From the NCBI RefSeq assembly GCF_000732725.1, contig NZ_JPNB01000002.1, positions 1,178,001 to 1,242,000 of the forward strand: a stretch of 64,000 bases of DNA, written 5' to 3'. This DNA comes from Kineothrix alysoides (GTDB lineage: Bacteria > Bacillota > Clostridia > Lachnospirales > Lachnospiraceae). The translations under genes and the position numbers were made by a program. Position 1 is the first letter of the stretch, and the number at the start of each line of letters is the position of its first letter. Of the stretch, positions 32,207 through 40,619 are shown piece by piece. A model generated the notes under the pieces. It was not told where the DNA came from, searched no databases, and saw only the letters and a program-made list of their open reading frames with translations.

Positions 32207-32233
32207 GTTGCTGAGAACGGAGTGAACAGTAAC
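32207..32233. repeat. 27-bp dispersed hairpin repeat, copy 1
   Basis: A sequence beginning GTTGCTGAGAACGG and ending AGTGAACAGTAAC, 25 of 27 bases identical to 59226-59252. The ends GTTGCTG and CAGTAAC pair (one G-T wobble), giving a 7-bp stem. It lies in the 289-bp gap (32084-32372) between two acetyltransferase genes, which contains no other feature that I see. Confidence 0.65.
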
Positions 32234-32372
32234 AATATCAGAATCAGGGTGTCTTAGAACTGCTGTTATTTTATTTACAAACATGCTAAAGTGAAAATAT
32301 AATGAATCTGCGCATTGTGCTATGATAAAAAGTTCGTTATTGATCGGCAAAGAAAAATGATGGGAGCATGAC

Positions 32373-32855
32373 ATGGTGAATATAAAAAAAGCGGAAAAAA
32401 GTGATTTACAGGCGATACTTGAGCTGCAATATCTTGCTTATCAGAGCGAAGCAAAACTTTTTAACGATTCTAATATACCTCCGCTAAAACAAACGTTAGC
32501 AGAGGTATTGAGTGAGTATCAAAAAGGTATTATTTTGAAAGCATTGGATGAAAACAACGTAATGATAGGCTCCGTAAGAGCTTATTGCGAGAACGGTACT
32601 GCATATATTGGGAAATTGATCGTTCACCCTGAAAAGCAGGGAAAGGGTATTGGGACAAAGCTCCTTTTCGAAATAGAAAAAGAGTATCCGAATCAAAGAT
32701 ACGAACTGTTTACGAGGACCAGAAGCAAAAGGAATATAGCGTTATACGAACGTTTTGGATATAAAGTTTTTAAAGAGAAAGAAATTACAGAGGAATTAAA
32801 ATTTGTATACTTGCAGAAAATACCAGGCATTGTGACAATAACGGTCAAAGTATAG
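32373..32855 (+). CDS. GNAT family N-acetyltransferase
   Basis: A 160-residue acetyltransferase: VNIKKAEKSDLQAILELQYLAYQSEA at the start, VMIGSVRAYCENGTAYIGKLIVHPEKQGKGIGTKLLFEIE for the acetyl-CoA loop (QGKGIG), and ELFTRTRSKRNIALYERFGYKVFKEKEI at the end. It belongs to the common Acetyltransf_1 group; the substrate is unknown. It stands alone on the plus strand between the repeat-bearing gap and the rubrerythrin region. Confidence 0.9.
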   Translation: MVNIKKAEKSDLQAILELQYLAYQSEAKLFNDSNIPPLKQTLAEVLSEYQKGIILKALDENNVMIGSVRAYCENGTAYIGKLIVHPEKQGKGIGTKLLFEIEKEYPNQRYELFTRTRSKRNIALYERFGYKVFKEKEITEELKFVYLQKIPGIVTITVKV

Positions 32856-32944
32856 GGAAGGTTTTTAACTACTGGTTCTGAACAAATCCGTTCCTAAAGA
32901 AAATAATGGCTGTTTTACTTCTTTATTATCCATATTCAAAACAA

Positions 32945-32977
32945 AAGAGGAACAAGTACATTTGTACTCATTCCTCT
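32945..32977 (-). terminator. Terminator of the rubrerythrin gene
   Basis: AGAGGAA and AGTACA pair with TGTACT and TTCCTCT, interrupted by a CA/CA internal loop. On the minus strand the stem is followed by CCTCTTTTGTTTTG, a T-rich tail suited to termination of the gene at 33008-33547. Confidence 0.75.
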
Positions 32978-33007
32978 ATAAGGTTTAATCCCATACTATT
33001 TTTTGAT

Positions 33008-33547
33008 TTAGCCAAAGTATCTCTTCAGAAGTCCTTCAAATGCTTTGCCGTGTCTAGCCTCGTCTCTAGCCATCTCATGAACGGTATCATGGATTGCATC
33101 GAGGTTAGCAGCCTTCGCGCGCTTTGCAAGGTCGAACTTGCCTGCGGTTGCTCCGTTTTCAGCCTCTACTCTCATCTCGAGGTTCTTCTTTGTGGAATCC
33201 GTTACAACTTCGCCTAATAATTCAGCGAATTTTGCAGCGTGCTCTGCTTCTTCCCAAGCTGCTTTTTCCCAATACAGACCAATTTCAGGATAACCTTCTC
33301 TATGTGCAACTCTTGACATAGCCAGATACATGCCGACTTCGGAGCATTCTCCCTTGAAGTTGTCTCTTAAGTCCATCAAAATATCTTCGCTAACGCCCTG
33401 AGCAACGCCTACTACGTGTTCAGCAGCCCATGTCATATTATCGCTCTGCTGAGTAAATTTGGAAGCAGGTGCATTACAGATCGGACAGTTTTCCGGTGCT
33501 GCATCTCCTTCATGAACATAACCACATACTTGACATACAAATTTCAT
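33008..33547 (-). CDS. Reverse rubrerythrin (NADH peroxidase)
   Basis: A 179-residue non-heme iron peroxidase with the rubredoxin domain first: [25 protein letters not shown] holds both CxxC pairs. The ferritin-like di-iron domain (about residues 45-179) follows, with [36 protein letters not shown] and [15 protein letters not shown] supplying the Glu/His ligands. The order is the reverse of classical rubrerythrin and is typical of oxygen-protection proteins of clostridia. ATG 33547 lies after AAGGAG; an ATG ten codons earlier is less likely. PerR is encoded just beyond, on the same strand, and the pair probably belongs to one peroxide-defence response. Confidence 0.93.
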   Translation of the reverse strand: MKFVCQVCGYVHEGDAAPENCPICNAPASKFTQQSDNMTWAAEHVVGVAQGVSEDILMDLRDNFKGECSEVGMYLAMSRVAHREGYPEIGLYWEKAAWEEAEHAAKFAELLGEVVTDSTKKNLEMRVEAENGATAGKFDLAKRAKAANLDAIHDTVHEMARDEARHGKAFEGLLKRYFG

Positions 33548-33647
33548 AATCGTATTCTCCTTTTCATTTCCATTCATTTCGATTTTTTCTATTTCGCTTG
33601 TTTGAAATAACTGCCATAGAGTAACTTAACTAATTATCCCCTAAGGA

Positions 33648-34040
33648 TTATGAAAGATTCGACTTGCAGCAGTCACCGCATAAGCCATAAAAATAAGTAA
33701 CATGGCCATCGATACGACCATTGAAGTTCTGGCGTGCAGACTCGGAAATATGTTCGATGCTCTCCATCTCCAGGTCGATAACGCTTCCGCATCCCATACA
33801 AATAAAGTGATTGTGGGGAGAGGTGTCCGCGTCAAAATGATCCACGCCGTCGCCTACGCTAATCTTCTGGATTTCTCCCCGTTCGGTGAGAAGCGTCAGA
33901 TTGCGGTATACGGTACCCAGACTTATATTAGGATATTGCTGCCGGACATTCATATATACCATGTCCGCAGTGGGGTGATCTTTTCTCGTGCAAAGGAAGT
34001 CCTTAATGACCTCCCGCTGCCTGCTGTATTTAACTGCCAT
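33648..34040 (-). CDS. perR: PerR-type Fur family peroxide regulator
   Basis: A 130-residue metalloregulator. The winged helix spans residues 1-80 (SRQREVIKDFLCTRKDHPTADMVYMNVRQQYPNISLGTVYRNLTLLTERGEI). The C-terminal dimerisation domain has HFICMGCGSVIDLE and LCGDCC, the two CxxC structural zinc pairs, and HFDADTSPHNHF, which carries His and Asp residues for the regulatory metal. Beside rubrerythrin, it is best called PerR rather than Fur or Zur. A perfect palindrome at 34059-34073 lies just upstream of its start, so autoregulation is expected. Confidence 0.88.
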   Translation of the reverse strand: MAVKYSRQREVIKDFLCTRKDHPTADMVYMNVRQQYPNISLGTVYRNLTLLTERGEIQKISVGDGVDHFDADTSPHNHFICMGCGSVIDLEMESIEHISESARQNFNGRIDGHVTYFYGLCGDCCKSNLS

Positions 34041-34058
34041 TTACTACTCCTTCAAAAT

Positions 34059-34073
34059 TAGTAATGATTACTA
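34059..34073. promoter_or_regulatory. PerR box upstream of perR
   Basis: TAGTAATGATTACTA is a perfect 7-1-7 palindrome, 19 bp upstream of the perR start and close to the PerR consensus TTATAATNATTATAA. The identical 15-mer occurs upstream of the PFOR gene (55134-55148). Confidence 0.8.
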
Positions 34074-34269
34074 CTTTTATTATAGCAAAGAAATTTATTG
34101 TGTCAAGACTATTTGATAAATATTATAGCACTAACATTATAACACTTAAAAATAATAAATAGTGAATTATTTTACAAAGATTTAATAAGTTTCTACCGTT
34201 CTTTTTATAATATAAAGGACTATCATGTGCTATAATCGTAATAATAAATAAAGTGCAGGGGAAATATCT

Positions 34270-35745
34270 ATGAAGTTTAAGACGAGATTGTTAGTTACGT
34301 TTCTTACAATTGTATTTCTGCCTCTGATGCTGACGGCCCTGGCATTCATAAGTATCGGAGGATATTTGATGAATGCACAGCGGGAATTCGGAATGGTGAA
34401 TGTCGACTACACGATGATGTCGGACCCTGCACAGACCTTCGAACTCATTTCGGAGAAGGTTTTTAAAGAAGTGAAGCAGCAGATAGCCACGGATGAGGCG
34501 AGACTGGAAGATACTGCTTATCTCAACGATATAAATAAAGGAATAGCAGACAAAGCCTCCTATATTCTCGTCCGTAAAGGAGATCAGCTATATTATGCAG
34601 GAAATACCGTAGCTGCGGATAAGATATTCAATATTCTCCCTGCGTACGGATACGCGAACGAAAGTCATGATGCGGGTTATTATTATAACAGCATGGAAAA
34701 GCTGGTAAAACAGTTGGATTTCACTTTTTCCGACGGTACGGAGGGAAGCTTTTTCATTATTACGAAGATACACACACTGATATCGAAGCAGCTTTTAGTA
34801 GACATGTTTATCGCTATTATATTAATATTGCTGTTTACCAGCGTAATGCTTACCCGCTGGATTCACATGGGTGTATTCCTGCCGGTAAACGAATTGAATA
34901 TGGCGATGAAGAGCATTGCCCGCGGCAATCTGGAATACATGCTGAATACGGATAACAAAGGCGAAATAGGGGAACTGTATAAGAATTATGAAGACATGCG
35001 CCTGCGTCTGAAGGAGAACACGGATGAAAAATTCGAACACGAGAAGCAGAACAGAGAGTTGATCAGCAACATTTCCCATGATTTAAAGACTCCCATCACT
35101 GCGATAAAGGGCTATGTGGAAGGTATCATGGATGGCGTTGCGGATACCCCTGAGAAAGTGGATAAGTATATTAAGACCATTTATAATAAGGCTAACGATA
35201 TGGACCGGCTGATCAATGAGCTTACCGTTTACTCGGGAATCGATTCCAACAGGATGCCCTATCATTTCCACCGCATCAATGTGGCGGACTACTTCGGGGA
35301 TTGTATCGAAGAGGTGGGCCTGGATCTGGAATCGAAAAATATCGAACTCAATTATTTCAACTTAGTTTCCCCGGATACGATAATCATTGCGGATCCGGAA
35401 CAGCTAAAGCGGGTAATCAGCAATATCATCGGCAACAGCGTCAAATATCTGGATAAGGAAAAGGGAGTCATCGACATCCGTATTCTGGATGAAGTGGATT
35501 CCATCCGGGTAGAGATAGAGGATAACGGAAAAGGTATTGCAACCAAAGACTTATCGAACATTTTTGAGCGTTTTTACCGCACAGACGCTTCCAGAAACTC
35601 CTCCAAGGGCGGAAGCGGAATCGGCTTATCAATTGTAAAGAAAATCGTGGAAGACCACGGTGGATATATATGGGCAACGAGTAAGGAGAACGAGGGCACA
35701 TGCCTGCACTTTGTATTCAGAAAGTACCGCGAAATAAAGGAATAA
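34270..35745 (+). CDS. Sensor histidine kinase
   Basis: A 491-residue membrane sensor. Two membrane helices (residues ~8-30 and ~175-197) flank an extracytoplasmic domain of about 145 residues. A HAMP linker follows (WIHMGVFLPVNELNMAMKSIARGNLEYML), then HisKA with phosphoacceptor H270 in SNISHDLKTPITAIKGY. The HATPase domain shows the N-box NIIGNSVKY, DNGKGI, and GSGIGLSIVKKIVEDHGG. The response regulator follows 51 bp later, so this is a two-component pair. The stimulus is unknown. RBS GGGGAA. The 196-bp gap upstream (34074-34269) is AT-rich with only poorly defined promoter elements. Confidence 0.95.
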   Translation: MKFKTRLLVTFLTIVFLPLMLTALAFISIGGYLMNAQREFGMVNVDYTMMSDPAQTFELISEKVFKEVKQQIATDEARLEDTAYLNDINKGIADKASYILVRKGDQLYYAGNTVAADKIFNILPAYGYANESHDAGYYYNSMEKLVKQLDFTFSDGTEGSFFIITKIHTLISKQLLVDMFIAIILILLFTSVMLTRWIHMGVFLPVNELNMAMKSIARGNLEYMLNTDNKGEIGELYKNYEDMRLRLKENTDEKFEHEKQNRELISNISHDLKTPITAIKGYVEGIMDGVADTPEKVDKYIKTIYNKANDMDRLINELTVYSGIDSNRMPYHFHRINVADYFGDCIEEVGLDLESKNIELNYFNLVSPDTIIIADPEQLKRVISNIIGNSVKYLDKEKGVIDIRILDEVDSIRVEIEDNGKGIATKDLSNIFERFYRTDASRNSSKGGSGIGLSIVKKIVEDHGGYIWATSKENEGTCLHFVFRKYREIKE

Positions 35746-35796
35746 CACAAAACCAAAGAGGAAAAGAATAAAATTTATAGAAAGGTGTAGTTGAAT

Positions 35797-36486
35797 ATGA
35801 GCAAAATTTTAATTGTAGAAGATGAAGAAGCAATTGCTGACTTAGAGAAAGACTATTTAGAACTGAGTGATTTTGAAGTAGAAATCGAACATTCGGGAGA
35901 TATGGGGCTGGAAAAAGCCTTGAACGGAGACTTTGATTTGATTATTCTCGACCTGATGCTTCCCGGCATCGATGGCTTCGAGGTATGTAAGAAAATCAGG
36001 GAAGAAAAAAACATCCCCATCCTTATGGTTTCGGCCAAAAAAGACGATATCGATAAGATAAGAGGGCTTGGCCTCGGTGCAGACGACTATATGACAAAGC
36101 CTTTCAGCCCCAGTGAGCTGGTAGCGAGAGTAAAAGCACATATGGCAAGATATGACAGACTTGTCGGTTCCATGCAAAAGACAAACGATATTGTTGAAAT
36201 CCGGGGAATCCGTATTGATAAGACAGCGAGAAGGGTTTATATCGACAATGAGGAGAAGACCTTTACGACAAAGGAATTCGATTTGCTCACTTTCCTGGCA
36301 GAGAATCCGAACCACGTATTTACAAAGGAAGAGTTGTTCCGTGAAATATGGGATATGGATTCGATCGGCGACATCGCTACGGTAACGGTTCATATCAAAA
36401 AGATCCGCGAGAAAATCGAATACGATACGGCAAAGCCTCAGTATATAGAGACGATCTGGGGAGTAGGCTATCGCTTTAAGGTGTAA
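35797..36486 (+). CDS. OmpR/PhoB family response regulator
   Basis: A 229-residue response regulator. The receiver domain (1-120) has the acidic pair E8/D9/E10, phosphoacceptor D52 in LIILDLMLPG, the Ser in MVSAKKDD and the Lys in YMTKPF. The C-terminal winged helix (about 130-229) ends in TVTVHIKKIREKIEYDTAKPQYIETIWGVGYRF, the standard trans_reg_C recognition helix and wing. It partners the kinase upstream. ATG 35797 is chosen; a TTG at 35791 is closer to AAAGGTG. A terminator follows. Confidence 0.96.
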   Translation: MSKILIVEDEEAIADLEKDYLELSDFEVEIEHSGDMGLEKALNGDFDLIILDLMLPGIDGFEVCKKIREEKNIPILMVSAKKDDIDKIRGLGLGADDYMTKPFSPSELVARVKAHMARYDRLVGSMQKTNDIVEIRGIRIDKTARRVYIDNEEKTFTTKEFDLLTFLAENPNHVFTKEELFREIWDMDSIGDIATVTVHIKKIREKIEYDTAKPQYIETIWGVGYRFKV

Positions 36487-36541
36487 AGTAATATCTTTAT
36501 ATATAATTGCGAAAATATAAATAATGTATAAGCTATATGAA

Positions 36542-36600
36542 AAGTAATCCCTGCGGACAAGAAGCATAATTAACTGCTGGCTGCTGCGGGGATTATTTTT
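36542..36600 (+). terminator. Terminator of the two-component operon
   Basis: AGTAATCCCTGC (36543-36554) pairs with GCGGGGATTAT near 36586-36596 around a longer loop, followed by TTTTTT. One G-T wobble is present in the stem. Confidence 0.75.
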
Positions 36601-36618
36601 TGCATTACAGAAAGTAAA

Positions 36619-37323
36619 CTATTTGATAAATAACTGTTGATATAGATTTGCACGCCGAAATATGAATCTTGCCAGAATAATAAAATCCATTCCTGCATTT
36701 TTGGCCGCAAGGCCGTCTTTCGAATAGCGGTCTCCAATCATTACAACATTTCCCGGAACTTCATGAAGCTTCTCCAATATGACATACATTGCTTTTGGAT
36801 TAGGCTTCATACAATTTATCTCCATATCGGAAGAGCAAAAAACGTAATCTGGAGAAATGCCCATAGCATCCAACTTTTCTGCCGCCGGATAATCGGAGTA
36901 AACGATAATAATAGTTCCGCTTTCCCTTAAATATTTCATATAGTCTATCAGCTTGGAATCCTTATATTTCGTAATCAACTTAAGGGGATGTTTATGCAGC
37001 CAATATAAAATAAGCTCCCGTACATGTTCCGGTGAGGTATTCATCTGTTCTGCCACATATGTATATTGCATTTCTTCTATGGAAAAAGGGACTTTTACAG
37101 CTTCCAAGACAATGCTTTCCCAATTTTCCCTGACAAGCCGGTATTTTTTTATGATTAATAGTTCTTTGATGCGAAGCGGATGAAAGATGTAATGCTTAAT
37201 TAAATCAATTGCCATAGAAAAGCGTAAAGAGGGCTGGCTGTATAGAGTCCCGTCCACATCAAGAATGACGGCGTGATATTCCATTAATTTTTTACTTATA
37301 AAAATAGCATTTTTATTTTTCAT
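36619..37323 (-). CDS. HAD family phosphatase
   Basis: A 234-residue haloacid-dehalogenase superfamily hydrolase. Motif I is DVDGTLYS (nucleophile Asp), motif II VYSDYP, motif III Lys in CMKPNPKAM, and motif IV GDRYSKDG. A helical cap lies between motifs I and II (about residues 30-120). ATG 37323 lies after AAAGGCGG; a TTG at 37359 would add 12 residues. It is the third gene of an operon with a DPPR-synthase-like UbiA enzyme and a DUF6044 membrane protein. The likely role is removal of the 5-phosphate from a polyprenyl-phosphate-phosphoribose, as inferred from this context. Confidence 0.88.
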   Translation of the reverse strand: MKNKNAIFISKKLMEYHAVILDVDGTLYSQPSLRFSMAIDLIKHYIFHPLRIKELLIIKKYRLVRENWESIVLEAVKVPFSIEEMQYTYVAEQMNTSPEHVRELILYWLHKHPLKLITKYKDSKLIDYMKYLRESGTIIIVYSDYPAAEKLDAMGISPDYVFCSSDMEINCMKPNPKAMYVILEKLHEVPGNVVMIGDRYSKDGLAAKNAGMDFIILARFIFRRANLYQQLFIK

Positions 37324-37395
37324 ATTTTTAATTACCGCCTTTCTCTCAGGACCAGACAATTTTTAGCGTCAAAACATCTAGATATTATACCAAAT

Positions 37396-38316
37396 CTATA
37401 ACTTATGGATTCTAAAATATTCAGTCATAACCGGAATATCAACAAAGGTCAAGATAAACAACATAATAATAAAAGCGAGAAGATAAAACAATAAGGATTT
37501 TTCCTTGTATAACTTTTCCGGCTTTTGAACAACCGAATCTTCCTTGAATGAAAGGTGAAAATAAAGTACAAATAAGCCGATAAGCATAGGAAGTGCCAGA
37601 ACATATTCTATCCGGTATTCAATAATAAAGATAGAGGTAAAGACGGTAGCGCACATGCTGTAAAAAAGGGAGGAACATAAAAGAGATTTTTCCGTATAAT
37701 ATCGGAATGATTTTCGGTATAAGCCCGCTGTCTCAGGGTTATTGATCATTTTATATTCCGCATATCTTTTTACTGACATAAGAAAAGCGCCGCACATCCA
37801 GTAACCGATAAGAATGCTTATAGGCGGAAAATAATGGTCTGTAATAATAAACCAGCCGAGTAAAAGACGGATAATGTTGTTTATTGATTCTGAAAGCACG
37901 TCCACATAAGGGATATCTTTTGTCCGAAACGGTTTTACATTGTATAAAAATCCCATGATTAGAAGCCAAATTTCTATCAGTACAAAATATAAATTAATAA
38001 AGAGTGAGAAACTTAATCCAAGCAAGACAAGCACGGCGTATTCTAACATAACATAGGAAAAATTTAAGCTGCTCGTTACTACCGGGCGGTTCTTTTTTAC
38101 AGGATGATATTTGTCGAAATCAGCATCCAGCCATTCATTAATCACATAATTGGCAGAAGAAATAAGACAGGTAGCAATGAATCCCAGAAAAAAATGTATA
38201 GCAAGAAAATTATGAATATCTCTGCCAAATATGAGAAGTGCCACTATAATACCGGGTATGATAAACAGATTTTTGATCCAATGGTCCGGGCGCGCTATTT
38301 TTATATAATTTTTCAT
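37396..38316 (-). CDS. UbiA-family prenyltransferase, decaprenyl-phosphate phosphoribosyltransferase-like
   Basis: A 306-residue membrane enzyme with 8-9 helices. The first Asp-rich motif NYVINEWLDADFDKYHPVKKNRP follows the N-x-x-x-D-x-x-x-D-x-x-HP-x-K-x-x-RP pattern of DPPR synthases (mycobacterial Rv3806c) rather than that of quinone prenyltransferases. RPDHWIKNLFI near the start also fits that family. DPPR synthase transfers 5-phosphoribose from PRPP to polyprenyl phosphate. The second Asp motif lies around VDVLSESINNIIR. ATG 38316 follows GAAAGGA; a TTG at 38337 would overlap the upstream gene. Partners are a HAD phosphatase and a GT-C-like protein. Confidence 0.87.
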   Translation of the reverse strand: MKNYIKIARPDHWIKNLFIIPGIIVALLIFGRDIHNFLAIHFFLGFIATCLISSANYVINEWLDADFDKYHPVKKNRPVVTSSLNFSYVMLEYAVLVLLGLSFSLFINLYFVLIEIWLLIMGFLYNVKPFRTKDIPYVDVLSESINNIIRLLLGWFIITDHYFPPISILIGYWMCGAFLMSVKRYAEYKMINNPETAGLYRKSFRYYTEKSLLCSSLFYSMCATVFTSIFIIEYRIEYVLALPMLIGLFVLYFHLSFKEDSVVQKPEKLYKEKSLLFYLLAFIIMLFILTFVDIPVMTEYFRIHKL

Positions 38317-38333
38317 GTTAAATATAAATCCTT

Positions 38334-40064
38334 TCAATTTGCTTCATATAGATAGATTGTGTATGGGGAAGAAACATCGGTATAGGTACCGCGCAAATGA
38401 AGCTTAAGCTCGTCCTCATTTGTTATCTTAATGCGGGAAAAAATATATTTTCCTTCCATTTTTTTAAAGGCATCCGCATTGATATATAAATTAGTATCTG
38501 ATATTTCCAGATTTCTTACTGGCTCGTAAACATTTTCATCCACGCCGCCAAATAAATAAGCTCTTGCGCCCCAGTGATCATAGTAAATGCGGAAGCTTTC
38601 CACCCTGTCTAAAGCCGGAGATATTATTTCCCGGAATTGTTCTTTGTACTCCTGCGGATAGTAGCTCAAGCACCCGTCTAAAGTAAAAATGCGGTTGTAT
38701 TCAAGTACTGCAGGGTGCATACCGTATGCAACAGATTTCTCTCCGGAATAATCGATATCGGACAAAATACTGTGAAACAAGTTTTCTGAATAAAATTCCT
38801 TGTAAGTCAGACTATTGGAAGGCTGCTGCTTTATGATCCGGTATGCATAATTGAAAGCGGTATGATATAAATCATTATATTTGGAACCGGTGAGCAGAAT
38901 AACGGCAATGCTCATCAATACAATGACATGGACAGTTTTCTGCTTATGATTGTCGTAGAGCCTTTTTAGAATAATAAAAAGAGCAAGGTACCAAAGAAAA
39001 GGATTGAAAAAGACTGTCCTTGAAAATTGGAAGCCTTTTAGCGGAGGAATAAGCATTTCGATAAAGCTTCTGAAATATTCCTGATAATACAGGCCGTATA
39101 TAATACTGTTAAAAACAAGAAAAGCGATAATCCAATTAAAAATATCGGTCCATATTCCCTTATAATCTCTTTCTTTTATATAACGGTAGTTTAAGAGCAG
39201 AAAATATATTATACAAATAGGCAGCACAAACCATGTGTGAACTGCCTCCGCATGAAATACACCTATGGTAAAAGCTTCTTTTATGGCAGATAATATTTCT
39301 GCATAATTATAGTTACCTTGCACCATTGTCTCACGTATGGTAGGAGTGGTATCAAATAGCATAATGCCGAACAGGCGGTATTCCCAGAGAGCGAATCCGG
39401 CAAATAAAACGCAAAAAGCGCCTGTAAGGGAAAGAGACAGCTTTTTATTTTTTATCCAAAGAAGGATGATGGCAAGAAATAAGTATGCCAGTATAAAAAA
39501 TCCAAAGAAGGTAAAGTAGGATAGAAGCGGATATAAAAATAATAAAAAATAAGCGGTAACGCCGGGCTTTTTATAAATTCTTCTGAGCAGAAGAATTACA
39601 AATGGCAGAGATACGAACGGAAAGGAAAAGGTAGGGTATAACGGAAGTATTCCGTATGCGAAGCTGCATAACACCACCACCGGCGCATATTGCTTGTAGT
39701 TATCCGCTAAAACATCTTTTGCCAGCAGGACGCAGGATATCACAGCAATTACTGTTTTTAACAAATATCCGACGACATATGCAGTAGCTGTGGGGAATAG
39801 GATATAAAGCAGGCTGTAAAGAGAATATTCCGATGCAAAGTAATCCCGGTCAATCCCATTTAAAAGAGGTAATTGTACGTTGTGGGAAAAGAAAGTGTTT
39901 GTAAAGGACAAAATATGATAGTCGGCAACATGTAAATCTAAGTTATCGTGCATGCTGACATAAATATCTTCCCCCAGAATAAAAAAGAGGGCGGCTTCAC
40001 CTGCTATAAAAAGAAAAACAAGCATATAATACCAGGGTATAATAAACAATTTTTGAAATTTCAT
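38334..40064 (-). CDS. DUF6044 family multi-spanning membrane protein, GT-C-like
   Basis: A 576-residue membrane protein with about 11 helices up to residue ~420 and an extracytoplasmic C-terminal domain of ~155 residues (beta-rich, ending HLRGTYTDVSSPYTIYLYE). The first extracytoplasmic loop carries MHDNLDLHVADYHILS with acidic residues, in the place where GT-C glycosyltransferases hold their catalytic Asp. I recall the label DUF6044 for such proteins. It is the first gene of the operon; the UbiA-type and HAD genes follow. A role as a glycosyltransferase using a lipid-linked pentose is inferred from layout, not proven. Confidence 0.65.
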   Translation of the reverse strand: MKFQKLFIIPWYYMLVFLFIAGEAALFFILGEDIYVSMHDNLDLHVADYHILSFTNTFFSHNVQLPLLNGIDRDYFASEYSLYSLLYILFPTATAYVVGYLLKTVIAVISCVLLAKDVLADNYKQYAPVVVLCSFAYGILPLYPTFSFPFVSLPFVILLLRRIYKKPGVTAYFLLFLYPLLSYFTFFGFFILAYLFLAIILLWIKNKKLSLSLTGAFCVLFAGFALWEYRLFGIMLFDTTPTIRETMVQGNYNYAEILSAIKEAFTIGVFHAEAVHTWFVLPICIIYFLLLNYRYIKERDYKGIWTDIFNWIIAFLVFNSIIYGLYYQEYFRSFIEMLIPPLKGFQFSRTVFFNPFLWYLALFIILKRLYDNHKQKTVHVIVLMSIAVILLTGSKYNDLYHTAFNYAYRIIKQQPSNSLTYKEFYSENLFHSILSDIDYSGEKSVAYGMHPAVLEYNRIFTLDGCLSYYPQEYKEQFREIISPALDRVESFRIYYDHWGARAYLFGGVDENVYEPVRNLEISDTNLYINADAFKKMEGKYIFSRIKITNEDELKLHLRGTYTDVSSPYTIYLYEAN

Positions 40065-40080
40065 ATATTGGCATCTCCGG

Positions 40081-40260
40081 AATTCTAAATAAAATTTGAA
40101 AAAAAGATACGAAAAGAAAATGCCTTTTAAAAAGCATCCCTTAACTTCACGGACAAAATTGCAGATTTACATTTCTTTTCATAGCAGAGACAAGCTAAAT
40201 TATCGATTATTTCTATCGATTAGTCTTAGCTTGCAGCCGCCCTAAAAGCTTTCACCCCGT
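40081..40260 (-). promoter_or_regulatory. Structured leader upstream of the DUF6044 operon
   Basis: The minus strand between about 40260 and 40081 can form an imperfect hairpin AAGCTAAGAC/ATTTAGCTT with an inner ATCGAT/ATCGAT stem (40190-40235), and then GATGCTTTTT/AAAAGGCAT followed by TTTTCTTTTC (40105-40140). The second is terminator-like. I could not match it to a known riboswitch. It may be an attenuated leader for the 40064 gene. Confidence 0.45.
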
Positions 40261-40440
40261 ATACTTATTAGAATACAAAGCTGTAAATAAAACCTTTACG
40301 TACAAAAATTCAACTATATATTATCTTAGCATTGACAATTTACAAGGTCAATATTACAAACATGAAGATTTTCTTAAGATTGTTCCGATTATGAATGGAC
40401 AGTGTATGCAGATTCGTGTAAAATTAGCAGGAATATTTTT

Positions 40441-40588
40441 GCTCTATAGGAAAGGTATTGATTATGATAGAGCGATGATTTCTATAGAGCAAAAACGCTC
40501 CGCTAAGGAGGCACAGCTACGCGCACGGAACAAAAGCTGTGCGGTCTAAGTATTTGGTCGCGAAGGTGTGCGAAGCACACTTTTGTTC
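40441..40588. repeat. Palindrome-rich intergenic element before the RluA gene
   Basis: Several inverted repeats are nested here: GCTCTATAG(G)AAA with TTTCTATAGAGC (40441-40491), GCACAGCT with AGCTGTGC (40511-40518/40535-40542), GAACAAAAG with CTTTTGTTC (40528-40536/40580-40588), and GTGTGCGAAGCACAC (40566-40580). No coding function is supported. It may be a mobile repeat or a leader for the following gene. Confidence 0.6.
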
Positions 40589-40619
40589 TTACGGAGGGAA
40601 AAGGAGCAAAGTTATAAAA

